From: Chrysopilus asiliformis
Lineage: Eukaryota; Arthropoda; Insecta; Diptera; Rhagionidae
Reading direction: 5' to 3'
DNA length: 64,000 nt
Assembly: GCA_964034945.1 (NCBI GenBank)
Contig: OZ035963.1
Location: 62,711,682-62,775,681, forward strand
Shown: one piece after another, positions 12,047 to 25,000 of the stretch
Numbering within the stretch: the stretch's first letter is position 1
Layout of the letters: each line of letters begins with the position of its first letter
Position numbers and translations under genes: made by a program
The notes under the pieces: generated by a model
What the model was told of the DNA's origin: nothing
Seen by the model: the letters and a program-made list of their open reading frames with translations, nothing else
Databases searched by the model: none

Positions 12047-13148
12047 ACTTTCTTATACGAAGCATAAAAAAAGTATTGGATTCATGAAAACTATCGACCT
12101 CTTGATTTCGCATAAAAAAACATTTTCCGAGCATTCCTGAGTCGATTGGAGCATTTTTACAAAAATATCTTTCTGTCAGTCTGTATGTCTGTCAGTCAGT
12201 CTGTTAAGCTGTCAGTTTGTCACTCTGTCTGCCAGTTTGTCTGTCTGTTTGTTTGTCAGTCTGTCAGTCTGTATATAAGATTTCTCAAAAATTATTAAAG
12301 CTAGAGCCATGAAATTTAGCCATGAAAATAACAGCAGTGGTCGGTCCGGTCCGGTAGTGGGACGATCTTATCAACTTTTGGTGAAAATCCGTTAACCGGA
12401 AGTAACCTCGAAAAAAGTCGCAATTTCGTTTTTCGTAATTTTTTTTTCGAAACTACGCTCTTTTCGATAGTCTTTTGTATGACAGAAGTTGGAGACAATG
12501 AAATATGCTAGACGTTTGTCTTTTACTATAACTCGGTATCTCGAACCATTGTAAAGATGTTCCGTTATTTAAAAAAAAAAGTTTTTTGCGATTATCTCGA
12601 AAACTAACAGTCTTATGGTAGTTCAATATAAGAAACGAATTGAAGAGAATAACTATTCCCACCATTTTGTCCCATATCGCTATCGGCTACCTTTTACCAT
12701 TATTGAGTTATTTTTATTACAAGTAAAAAATTAGACGTTTACGAAATTGCTTGAAAACTAACGGTTTTTTCGAAAAAATCTTTAAAGGAAGAATTAAAAA
12801 TATTAAAATTATCTACAAATTTAGCATTTCCCGTAAATCGATTTATCTTACCGTTATCGAAATATTTCAGATATTGTAAAATAAAAAAAAATAAAAATTC
12901 AGAAACGTAACTTTGCGCAAACACGTAGATTTTGCACAGAGCTTCTATAGAACAGAGGTTAAAATCACACTGAGCGACAAAAATATGGCGTGAAATATGG
13001 GATTTTATGATTAGCTCGAAAGCTTTACGAAAGCTTTTTTCTGCTTGTGCTAATGATAAAGTCCCATATTTGACGCCATATTTTTGTCGCTCAGTGTTGA
13101 TTTTAACCTCTGTTCTATAGAAGCTCTGTGGATTTTGTATAAGAAAGT
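12047..13148 (+). mobile_element. Family A element, near full length
   Basis: Bounded by ACTTTCTTATAC and its complement GTATAAGAAAGT. It contains CTGAGTCGATTGGAGCATTT, a (CTGT)-rich patch and AATCCGTTAACCGGAAG. No transposase is seen. A foldback element is inserted near its right end. Confidence 0.75.
12935..13130. mobile_element. Foldback MITE nested in family A, with 7-bp duplication
   Basis: 196 bases with about 75-bp inverted arms starting CACAGAGCTTCTATAGAACA. Flanked on both sides by GATTTTG (12928-12934 and 13131-13137), a clear target-site duplication. Removing it restores the family A terminus. Confidence 0.93.
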
Positions 13149-14272
13149 CAGGTGCTGTTCACATAAAATATTTTATTTACATAAAGGCTCTTGTGGTAAT
13201 ATTAAAATATTTTTTGATTCTCTCCGTAAATAAAATTTAAAATTATAAAAGAAAAATATCTTTATTGGCGAAAATTTCCATCAAAAGATTGTCACGTGCA
13301 TGTGGCGGCGTTCATTATTTAAGTTAATGCTAAAATGCAGAGGGAGAAGAGCTCCACCGTTTGGCGCATGGTTTGTTCGTTAATCATAGGAAAAAAACCC
13401 GCGCCAAGTTTAATCGTGTGGCCGTTTGAAATTTTTCTATTTCAATTTTCTCACAAATTTTCTCTATAAAACTTTAATTTTCCAAATATGTTTTGATTTT
13501 CCAGATCTAACACGAGGTCAATTTTATTATGATGGCCGGTATTTATTTTTCTTAATATTGTGTAAGTTGACTTTTCAGTACGAACAATTCTTGTGTATTT
13601 AAATTTTTACTCTTTTTGGAAGCTACCGGCAATTTTTGCTTGTATTTGAATTTAAGATCGTTATGCTAATCGTTGAATTTACCTGAGACAGACGTCTTTT
13701 TGTGTAAACCTTTGATTATTTCCATAAAGAAGTGATATTTCTCTATGTTGTTCCTTCATTTGTACCTGTAAATTATATTGAAAGCGTGTTTTAGTCATTG
13801 CGTTGGACATTTTTCATTTAAAATCTATAATTAACTTGATTTACGCCATGTCAACTCAAAATTGTTGGCAAAATGTCTAATTTGTATTTAAGATTCGCAG
13901 CTGCTGTCTTCAAGAACACTCAAAGGGTTAAATATAGTTTGAAAAAAAACTCACTTTCTATTTATTTGACAAACTTGCCAATAGGTTTGATTGAGTTTTC
14001 GATCACGAGACACCATTTTTCAGATTGAGCAATTAGTCATTTGTGTGAAAAGAAGAATATTTTAAATGTTCGGCAGTTTGAAAAATACAGGGATATAAAA
14101 TTTGAAAAAATAAAAAATGTTTAGCAAAATGTAGACTTTTTATAGGAAAACTACAATTGCCGGGTGGCAATTGCCAAATATTCTAAATCAGGACAGACAA
14201 ATGAAAGAAAGAAATGAAAGAAAAGACGGGATTTTGATGTATGGAACAATCATGTAAAATTATTTAATATAC
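13149..14272. other. No gene recognised
   Basis: AT-rich intron-like or flank DNA. No repeat structure seen. Confidence 0.55.
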
Positions 14273-14392
14273 ACTCAGAAAAATGTCCAGGTCAACTTTT
14301 TGTCAGGTTAACTCTGACCTTACAGAGGTGTCTGTAAGCCAGCTAGCGGTCAGAGTTAACCTATCTAAGGTCAGCTCGTGCAGCTCCCAATG
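14273..14392 (-). mobile_element. Truncated MITE (family of 8602)
   Basis: Starts CACTCAGAAAAATGTCCAGG and matches the right half of 8602-8873 in reverse, then breaks at GCTCCCAATG where a family C element begins. Confidence 0.85.
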
Positions 14393-14394
14393 CT

Positions 14395-14740
14395 GCTGTC
14401 TGTCTGTCTGTTCCTCTTTCACGCAAAAACGGCCGAACCGATTGACTTGAAATTTGGCATGAGTGCCTGTGGTAGTTCTGGTTCCAACATAGGCATACGG
14501 AAAAGTAGCGCGAGGGGTCAGGGGAGTAAGGGGAGGGGGTAAAGTGATTTCGAAACTTAGTTTTTGCGCTATGTTACTCTTTCGCGGGGAAACTACTGAA
14601 CTGGTTGGCCTGAAATTTGGCATAGATGTTCGTCGGGGGTCCAGCCCCAACATAGACCCTTTAAAAAGTTTTTAAGTTCTTCGTATTCAAAAACTTAGAC
14701 AAAAAACTTAACCCGGCAACGACGGGTATGCAAGCTAGTA
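14395..14740 (-). mobile_element. Family C element, copy 2
   Basis: (CTGT)n, then TTCACGCAAAAACGGCCGAA, and ends in ACCCGGCAACGACGGGTATG and CAAGCTAGTA. Reverse orientation compared with 1966. Confidence 0.85.
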
Positions 14741-15435
14741 ATGAATAAATATCAAAGCTCTCTCTGTAAAATGAATTTAATGAAACGATGGTTTGCCCTT
14801 ATAAAATCGTTTAACCTGATTGACTGATTGACTGACTGACTGACTGACCCCTGAAACTTGAAACTTTCACAGTATGTCACAACCATCACGTAGACGCTCA
14901 CTAAGGCGGGGGTTTCCGAAATTTTACCGCTAAGGGGGTAAACGGGCGGTAAAGGGGGTTTGGGTGTTTTTAAACCGTGATTCTCACCATGAATCCTGTT
15001 TATAGGAGGCTGAAAAGTCTGACTCGGGGGTTTTCGGGGTCGCTGATCACGAATCCGGTGTTAGACTAATTCGCAACGTCGGCTAAAAGTGAAATTGTGC
15101 TAAGTCCATTATACAAAATTTGACAGAAGAGCAATAAAAAACCTTGTTAAATCATTTTAATTTTCATTTAAAGAAAACAGAGTCTCATTTAAAGAAAACT
15201 GAGCCCAATTTTTCTTATTTAAAGAAAACTCAGTGTTATTGAAAGAGAATTAAAACGATTTAACAAGATTTTCATTGTTCTTCTGGAAAATTATAGCAAA
15301 TGGACTTAGCAAAATTTCACTTTTAGCCGACGATAAGATTTTTCTCAAAAGTTTTTAGGTTCTTTCCGGTTTTCTTCGTATTCTAAAACTTCTACCAAAA
15401 ACTTAACCCGGCAACGACGGGTATGCAAGCTAGTA
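14741..15435 (-). mobile_element. Second C-like element with nested MITE
   Basis: Contains a (TGAC)n patch at about 14819-14847 and ends again in CCCGGCAACGACGGGTATGC and AAGCTAGTA. A separate foldback (15077-15332) interrupts it. Confidence 0.6.
15077..15332. mobile_element. Foldback MITE
   Basis: Left CGTCGGCTAAAAGTGAAATT and GTGCTAAGTCCATT faces right AATGGACTTAGC and AAATTTCACTTTTAGCCG. It holds three copies of ATTTAAAGAAAAC inside. Confidence 0.88.
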
Positions 15436-15962
15436 AATTATACTCTCGTTCTGCCTTCTAGTAAATACAGTGAATACCGGCGTCCATGGGTTTAAGACGC
15501 CTCGATATGCTTTTGACACCTTCAAAAACGTCGTAAATTTTAGGACACCTGGACAATGCATTTGAAAACAATTACCTATCATCCTCATTTACATTATTTG
15601 CTTTTTACGCTATTGAACCAAATTCTATATCGATTTTCCAGAATCCTTTAATTTTCCCCACGATTTCCACGAATTCCGAGATTTCTCTCGGAAATTTTCC
15701 TATTTCACAAAGAAAATCCATTTATCACAAGAAAAGCGAAGCAATTATTCATCAGTAAAAAACTAAAAGACAAAAGATTTATTAAATTCTCAGCTAAAAT
15801 CTTTCAATAAAATCAAACAACAACCAAAAAAAAAACCAATTTTTTGCATGATTTAAGAATCGATTTTTTAATAGACAATTTTATTCTTTCTTTTTTCCAA
15901 ACCAAAACAAAAAATAATATGAAAATGAAACAAAATAAAAACAAAAACATAATAATATTCAG

Positions 15963-16084
15963 CTTATGAAATGGGCACAAACAATACTTGGTACTCGTCT
16001 GTTTACAGCTGTTATGAAATGGACATTTTACGGTCATTTTGTAGCTGGTGAAGATCAAATAAAAATTATTCCAACACTAGAAAG
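15963..16084 (+). CDS. slgA: PRODH alternative exon 1a
   Basis: Begins after the acceptor AATATTCAG with [14 protein letters not shown] and ends in TLE plus two bases of an Arg codon before the donor GTAACT. Phase is 0 in, 2 out. It encodes the helix and [10 protein letters not shown] segment just ahead of the catalytic barrel. Exon 1b downstream has the same length and the same phases, so the two are interchangeable. The donor of 1a is close to consensus, better than that of 1b. Confidence 0.93.
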
Positions 16085-19000
16085 GTAACTATCATTTAAT
16101 ATTATCACAATTTTTAATCGTTTTTCTTTTTTTTTTCTTTTCATATTTTCACCTAATTGTTTTTTTTATCCTGCCACAACCAAAAAACCTGTCGAAAAAC
16201 CAACCTGATTAAAAATATCCAAAAATAAACGAATTTAAAAAAAAAATATTACGAAAAAACTGTACAAAATATAAATAAATTGAAAAATAAACTTCTATAA
16301 ATACACACGATATAAATAATGACAAATGACTGTTGTGATGTTATAAATATTGATTATTTGGTGCGCTTTGTAAAAAAAAAACACTCCGCAATTTTCCACT
16401 TTGGGTACTTTTGGTAAACTTTATTTTTGCTGTTGTGAATTTTATTTTTATGCAAAATCTGGTGATGTGGACTCTTTTTTTTACCTAAAACATTTTATTT
16501 GATCACTGTTTGAAATTGCACTTCAAAAAAAAAATTTAAAAAACAACGTCCGTTTTGAATGGAAGATAATGAAACTCACGAAAGCGATTTTGGGTGGAAA
16601 ACTTTTTGAGTTTTCCATGAAATCAACATTTTATGGACATTTTGTTGCTGGAGAGGATCGATTCAAAATTGTTCCAACATTAGAAAGGTTTTATTTTGTA
16701 ATTGATTTCGTTTTTGTTTGCTCGCAAGGATTTGCTTGTTTTTTTTCATCATTTTTGCATGATTGAAATTTTCGTTAAATTTTATTTATTTTTTAATTTC
16801 ATATAATATTTTTTTAAATTTTATCAAGTTTTATTTCCCCATTTCGATTTTGATTTAATTCAAATTTTGTAAATATTAAGCTGCCTACAGACGTTCAAGG
16901 TTGTTTTTATGATGTACTATAGACGATGTTTTACACTCGATGAATTTTGTTATGGAAAGAATGATTCAATTAAGGGAAAACTCTTTGGGGAATTTTCCTG
17001 TGTGTTTGAATTTTCATCCTCAGCGTACATTGAACTGCGAATGTCTGTAGGCAGAGTTTATACCTGCCTTTATTTAAATTACATCGAATGCTACATTGTT
17101 TTCAGATTCAAATTCAAGGCACGGTTTTATTTATTTATTTTTCATGTGAATTTTTGATATCATTTTAATTAACTTTGTATTTGATATAATACCAAAATTA
17201 TGTTCTGAAGTTGCTTAAGAAATTGACATTATATAAAAGTAAAATCATTTTAAGGGTTGATATTTTTTACGGTTTTATACCGAAATTGACAAAAGAAAAT
17301 TTATATTGAAACACGATTTCAAATTTACGAAAATTTTAAATTTTAACTTATTAGTGTCAAAAAAAGGGAAGAGGGGAAAGGGGTAGGATGTCTGATTTGG
17401 CCGATTTTCCGCGAAAATGGTCTATAAAATCTAAAAATATATAAAGACGCAATTTAATCATACCTTTTTTTATTTTCATACACGTTTTGACATAACTTTT
17501 CAAAATTATAAAAAATCAATTGTAAACATAACAAAAGCTATAATTGCCAATCTGGCAATCATTGGAGACCCGTATGGTGATATTCGTATCAAAATTCGAA
17601 CAGTTGTACCAAAATTCCACTTTGAAGTCAAACTTTCCAATAAGATTTTTTAAAATTTATTCCAATCGGATTTTGATGTATGGGAGTTTTATGTAGAATC
17701 ATATCCTAAATAACTTTTGTTCTTGGACTTTTTTGATAAGATGCACCGTTTTTGAGATATTCACAAAAACCGTTTTCGTTCGTATGGGGGGTACCCCCCC
17801 TAATGGTCCATTTTTGCCCATTAACGAACTTAGCCTCACATTTTATGAAAAACGGATCTGTGCAAACTTTCAAGTCTCTAGCTCAATCCGTGCGCCCGCA
17901 ATCCGCGCCACAGACGGACAGACGGACAGACAGACGGACAGACAGACGGACGGACATGCAGAAATTAAATATTTTTATCATTCTAAATACACTGGTGTAA
18001 TTCATTTTTTTGTGCGATGACGGGATCTTGGCGTTACAAACGGTAAGGCAAAGTTAATATACCCTTTGGTTTCACCATACGGGTATAAAAACGATAAACA
18101 ATACAATTCGATTGTTTGATTCCAATCAGATTTCTTTTGAAAAAAAAGTTTGAAGTTTTCCTACACGGTGTTTTACGTTTCTTCTTCTTCCGCAACCTCA
18201 GTCTGATATATGTCTAGGGAGAGTACTATCCTTTTTCAGATCTAAAAAGGATAAATATCTAAAGTGATTTCGTTACAAAACGATTTAAGAATTGTAGAAA
18301 TTTTTATCCTACAAAGCGGTTTTAGATTAATTTTTATGTACAAAGAAACGCAAAGGCGACCTCCTAAAATACGAAATTTTCGCCATTTTCAGATTATGAA
18401 TTTTATGTTTATTTATGCGATTCCAAAAATGCAGAAACCTCAAAAAAATTATATTACAAATGAGCTTTGGCTTCGGCCGTTCACGGGTTTCGTCCTGAAC
18501 TACATCAGGGTGTTAGGGATGACAAAAGATTTTGATTTTCGCATGTCCGTCTATCTGTCTGTCTGTGTGTCCGTCCGTCTGTCCGTCTGTCCGTCTGTCT
18601 GTGTGTCCGTCCGTCTGTCCGTCTGTCTGTCCGTCTGTCTGTCTGTGCGTCTGTCCGCCAGGCCGTCTGTCTGTCTGTCCATCTGTCCGTCTGTCTGTCC
18701 GACTGCCTGTCCGCAAGTCCGTCTGTCTGTCCATCTGCCTAGCAGTCTGTCCGTCTGTCTGTCGGTCTGTCTGTCTGTCCGTCTGTTCGTCTGTTCGTCT
18801 GTCTATCCGTCTGTCTGTCTGTCTGGCTGTCCGTCTATCTGTCCGTCTGTCTATCCGTCTGTCTGTCCGTCTGTCTGTCCGTCTGTCTGTCGGTCTGTCG
18901 GTCTGTCGGTCTGTCGGTCTGTCGGTCTGTCGGTCAGTCGGTCTGTCGGTCTGTCGATCTGTCGATCTATCGGTCTGTCGGTCTGTCTGTCCGTCTGCCT

Positions 19001-22000
19001 GTCCGTCTGTCTGTCTGTCCGTCCGTCCGTCTGTCCGACTGTCTGTCCGTCTGTCTATCCGTCTGTCTGTCTGTCTTTCTGTCCGACGAAAGGATTGGGC
19101 TAGAGACTGGAAATTATAAAAAAAAAACTCCATGGGCATCGGTACATACCCAAACCTTTGTTGTATTCTTATAAAATGGTTAAGAAAAAATATGATTAAA
19201 CAAACATTTCCTTAAACAAACGTTTTAAATAGGTTCGCAGTGTTCAATAATAAAAATTTATTTATCTTGATTGTTGACTTTTGAAGTTTATCTTTACTAA
19301 CAAAATGTTTATCAATTTTTAATCAGTTTTAACGCAAACAAAGAATTGTACATTTGCTTGTTTAAAAGGAAGCGTCCATAAAATACGTCACACTTTTAGG
19401 GGGTATGCAATAGTGTAACGGAGGTACAAAAATTCATCAAAAAAATCGAGAAAAGCCGCGTCGAAGGGGGGAGGGGGTTTGAAATGCCAAAAATTATTGT
19501 GACGTATTTTATGGACAGACCCCGAATTCAAACACTAATCCATTTCCTCTACTCGACACTAACTTTTTTCCATTTCAATAATTATGAATTTTTCCCTTAT
19601 TATAATTAAAACAACAGGCAGTCCTCGTTATGCGTCGCCTCAGTTATCGTCGGTCGTCTCGTTGCCTTCCGTTAAATTTATCGAATAAAAAAAAGCAAAA
19701 TTTCCGTGTTTTTAATTGCAATTTATTTTACATTTCAATTGAAATATGGCTCAAAATATTTCTATTTTAAAATATAACCAAGACTAATTTTAAATCTAAT
19801 TGAACCGTAATTCGAGGACTTGCTTTAAACATATTAGGCCCTATTCCAGAATCCGATACGAATGGTTCGGATCGTAAACTCAATGTTGTTGGTATAAAAT
19901 ACTAACAACAACATTGAGTTTACGATTCGAACCATTCGTATCGGACTCTGGAATAGGGCCTATTATTTTTTGCTTAAATAATAAAGAATTGCCAACATCA
20001 AACACCCAAATAAAAACATTTTAAAACACATTTCAGATTACGATCATTTGGTGTTAAGCCAATTCTTGATTATTCCGTCGAAGAAGATATCTCGCAGGAA
20101 GAAGCCGAAAAGCGTGAAGTCGAGTAAGTCACACTTAAAACCACAATTCACACAATTTTCTAATCGAAAATCTTTAAATTTTTAGAGCGTCGGTATCAAG
20201 TTTAGGGGATAATGTTGAAGCGCCAGACGCTCTACCACAATATCATGTTGATAAAACGTTCGCTGATCGACGTTACAAAGTAAATAGCGCTAGAACCTAC
20301 TTCTACCTGAATGAAGCGACCTGCGAACGTAATATGGAAACGTTTATTGAATGCCTCGAAGCTGTTGCAGGTAATTGTGAATCGGGTTTTCCAATCGAAT
20401 TTGTAGTTAATAACTTTTTACGCTTTGGAATGAAAATTATTTTTCCACACGGATTTCTCATGAATTTGAGGGGAAAATTGCGTCAAAACATTTTTATTCA
20501 TTGATGGATTCAAGCATTTTTTTTCTAGAAATGTCAACATTCTCGGAAGTCACGTTTTTTGCAAACTATGTTTTTTTTATCAAGAGAAGTTTATTGCACT
20601 TCTAGTATTTTCTCTTTTTTTGCGCTAAAGTTCAGAATTTTGTTTTTTTGAGTAATTTTTAATTGTGACTCCACTTTTTTCAATCAAAAATTTTGTCGCT
20701 AATCGTATAAGTTTTTTTTCTGTATTCTTCATTTAACAAAAATTACTTAACAATTACTCGCCCAATTTTATAAAAAAAACGGCAAATTGCTCTTATTTTC
20801 GTCCAAAATTATTAAAATTGAAAAAAGATTTTGGCACAAATTATACCTCCTTGCGACAAGGGATTTTCAAATGAGTGTCTATAGTAATAAGAGGTGTGTT
20901 TTGAGCTACTTTGGCTTAAAGTTTCCAAATGTTTTCATCCCTTCATCTGCCAACTCCTTAACTATTGAAAAAATGCAGTTTTCAACTTTGGACAAGTTAG
21001 TTTTTTCCGTGTGAACCCCCTCTTCCCCCCTAGTGATCTCCCTCTCCTGCTATCTTCTGAACCTCTGATGGGATTTGGGCGCCGTCTTCACTATTGGGCA
21101 GATCAGTGGCCAAATAAAATTTTCGCTCAGTAAAATCAACCTCACCTTTTCCTTGTAAACCTCTCGCCTGTTATCTTGTTGATCCTTTAAGCAAATCGTC
21201 TCAGAAGAAAAAAACTGCACTGCTTTTTTTCTTCTTAGAAAAACTGCAGTGCAGTTTTTTTTTCTTCTTAGACGACTTGCTTAAAGGATCAACAAGTCAC
21301 GCTAATTTTGACTTTTTGGACCCCCTCTCCCCCGCTTTGCACTTTTTCACAATTTTTCGTTTGAGGTTTAGTCACACTGCCGAAGATTCTTCTTCCTAAA
21401 AGTGAGATGCTTTAATTGGACAGTCCATTTTAGAAAAATTTAGAATCAATAAAAATACAAAAATGCAAATCTAAAGTTGGTGGACTTTTTTTTCGTTCGA
21501 ATTGAACAATTTTTTTACTAGTTTTATTCATAATATATTAAATTCTTCTCTTAATTTAAAGATTACGCAAGAACTTTTTTTTTTACTTCAAGAAAACGTG
21601 CCCGCATTTGATTTATTTATAATTAAGTTTGAGTAAAGGCACAACGCATCGGTCAAATATTTAAAAACTTCAGTTCATGCTTTATTTTTAACTTGAATAG
21701 TCACAAAACGGGATTATGAAACATGTGAACCGTTGAAAAATTTATTTCCTTTACTTAAAATCGCCCATTAGAAAAAGTAAATGTATAAAAATGTCTAAAG
21801 CGCTGTAAATTGAATTTACTGAAAGTACAGAGGATGCCAAAAATTGCGTTTACGTGTACAAAAAAATTTAAAAATATTCACCACATTGTGATGCCATTAA
21901 GAAAATTGCTTTTATGTCATTTGACTGATGCGAATAATGGGTATTTTTAACAATTGACCGATTTACATAAAATCCCCAATGATGAAAAGTGAAAAAAAAA

Positions 22001-25000
22001 AATTAAATTTACTCTGAATATTTATTCGCACATCGTCTGTGAAAAGAATCACGTCAAGCAATTCCGCGTGGTCAACGACAATCTGAAACATTAATCATTA
22101 GAATTTTCTCCGTTCTCGTCCGATTTTCAAAAGAGAGGAAAGGAATTTTCCTTTCGCCTAACAAAACAAAATCTGTTTTTCTACTTCTTTATTCTTTGTT
22201 ATGGTTGTGGAATAGAAAAAATAACTCGAAACAATTAAAGTTCTGTCTCGAGCCGTGCGCGGGGTTTTAACAAGATTACAAAATGCTAGATTGGCTAAAA
22301 ATAAAATCTCGATTGGTAGTTTTTTTTTAAGTTTTTGAACACACATGCAAGTATGATGAATGAAGTGAATTAGTTTTCACATACTTTTATTGCATATCAT
22401 ATTTTCATGCAATTAAGAAATTACTTATAATTGACATGATATTCGATTAAACGAATTAAATATCATGTAAACCACAAACACGACAGAGAAACTTATTCCA
22501 TCGATCACAGAATTAATTTTTATTTGTTTTTAGTTTTTTTCCTGTTTACGGTTTGAGGAAATACGGTTTCATTTTCTTTATAATAAGAGATATCAATTTA
22601 GTGACATCAACGAAATTTCTTCATATGTAGTAGAAACGTTTACAAAGTGTTTTTTTTTTATTAACACTATAACTGCCACGACAGTTTCAAGACTTTTTCG
22701 AATATTTAGTTGTCAGTCAAAAAGGCACTAAGAGAAAAAAAAAATTGAAACAAAATTATACCTAAATGTTATTTTATTACCATAAAATGTGTGCAACTAC
22801 AAAAAATCGTTGCGGTTGCAGCGAACACTAATAATTTTCATTGTGGCCGTTGTGTACAATTAGGTTTCAGGTCTTTTTGACTGACGTGGCAGTTACAGTG
22901 TTAATGGAGGGTATGAGAGTTGAATTCTTTAAACGACTTAACCTCAACATTGAGTCGTTACTTATCAGTCATTTTTTGTTAAATTTTTTCTGAGAAAATT
23001 CTAAAAAACTGTTTCGTTCGTAGAGGGGGGGGGGGGGGGGGAGTTAGGGGGGGGGAGGGAAAGGGAGGGAATGAATGGTCCGATTTTGCTCATTCAAGAA
23101 TTTAGCCTTGGTATTTTGTGTAGTTACGTTTTTCATAAATACGCAACTATATAAATTTTCACGACTCTAGCTCCATTATTTCGAAAACTTTTAAATTTAA
23201 TACACGAAAATCTCTTTTATCTAATTTCAGGTGCGACCTTTGGCACAGGTATTACAGCAATTAAATTAACCGCCCTGGGACGTCCTCAACTACTTGTAAG
23301 TTAAACCGTCGTAAAAAAAACACCTACAAGGTTAAGAAATAATTAATTGAAAAAGGGCGGGCCCTAACAACACAAAAATAAACCAAAACTAGTATTGCAT
23401 TCCCTTTGATAAACCCAACGATATTAAAATGTGTTCAAATGATTTTTGTATAAATTTCAGTTACAAATGTCGGAAGTAATCATGCATGCACGTAATTACA
23501 TGGAAGATTTAGCCGGTGGACAAGGAAACGTACTCAGCCATCACAAAACAATTAAGGATTTAGAAATATACTACTCGAATTTGGGTGATAATAAAGATGT
23601 TAAGGATTTCCTTAAAAATGTTACCTCAGACAAAGACGGGTTCGATATTGTTTACTATTAGAATTTTTCAATTATATTTCTTTTTTTTTTTACTGAAAAA
23701 AATCTACTTGTAGAGAAGCAAAAAGAAAATATCATACTTGAAAGATGACTTCTATTTTATTTTTAATTGGGATAGCGTTTTAATTTTATATTTATGAACT
23801 TTATATCCACAAGCGTTAGAGTAATGGAGTTTCAATGAATGTTAAAATATTTTTTTTCTACAATAATTAAAGCGAAATTCATTGAAGCTCTTTTGCGATT
23901 AAATAATTTTTTATTACACCCAAATTGTAATTTAGAAAATATAAAAAATTATATACATAATAATCGAAAGTATACAAAAATTGTAGGAGCACAACGTCAG
24001 ACAAAAGCAGCACAAATAATTCAATGTGCGTGTGTTAAGTAAAATCGTATTCAATTTTATCACATTATGTACTTGAATTGATAATCCTTGTATTGAGCTT
24101 TATGTAAAACGTTTGTGCTTGGAAGGGAATCAACAGGAAAAGCGATGGAAAATGAAGCCTGGTTTGATTTAATTTGAAATTCATTGGTCATAAAGTTGAA
24201 TTGAAGCAGAAAATGGAAATCCAAAAAACAACGCACTTTTGTTGAAACACCCCTGGTAACACAAAATGGCGAAAAGTGGACGCTGCGACCACAAAGTCAC
24301 GGATTTTTTTTATGGAGGCTGTGACCACAGAGTTATGAAATTTTCAACAGATGCCGACGAAGAAATTTACGAAATTTTCGATTACAACTTTTTTTTATGG
24401 TTTCCGCGGCCACAAAATCGTTTTTGACAGTTAAGTCGCGATGCCCACTTGAAAACCTCTTGTGTTACTTGAAAGAATTTGGCACCCCCATTAGAAAATT
24501 AGAGACTAATTTAATAATCGTTTAGTGTTTGGTCTTACATAGTGTTTGCTCATGAAATGCTAGGATGATTTCTTAAAACGCCCTGTCGAAATGCGAATGT
24601 TTTGTAATTGCCCCATAAATTTCGCAGAAATTTGCATTTTGGCAGCTTTTTTTAGATGACAATGTCAAGATTTAGTGCAATAATTTCCATTTCCTACATT
24701 TTTTGTATACTTGATATGAGATTAAAGCAGTTATCCCCAATTTTTGGTGAATTTTTTTTATGCATATGAGAAGTTCATAGCGCTGTGATATAAACGCTTA
24801 CTATTATTAACTTCATTCACATTAGCTGCATTCCAAACTCATATATAAACTACTTAGGAGCACTTCTGAGCAGTAATGAGGTTGGATCGCAGCTATCAAA
24901 TTACAATTTCCCGCAATTTTGATCAATTTTTTTTAATGGCGACATTTTTGTGAATTTGAAATTTCTAGTATTTTACATTTGTTCCCATGGTCGGGGATTA

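Noticed and set aside
14303..14653. 116-codon frame on the - strand, and a similar one at 46789-47076
   Set aside because: Both are translations of the family C repeat; the resemblance to each other comes from the repeat, not from a protein.
15963..16687. Idea that exon 1b is a pseudo-exon from a gene duplication
   Set aside because: Frame, length, phases and the conserved core are all intact, so functional use is more likely.
18264..19139. Open frames of 195-279 codons on both strands with Cys/Val/Ser or Thr/Asp/Arg repeats
   Set aside because: They are translations of a 4-base simple repeat, which stays open in several frames without any gene.
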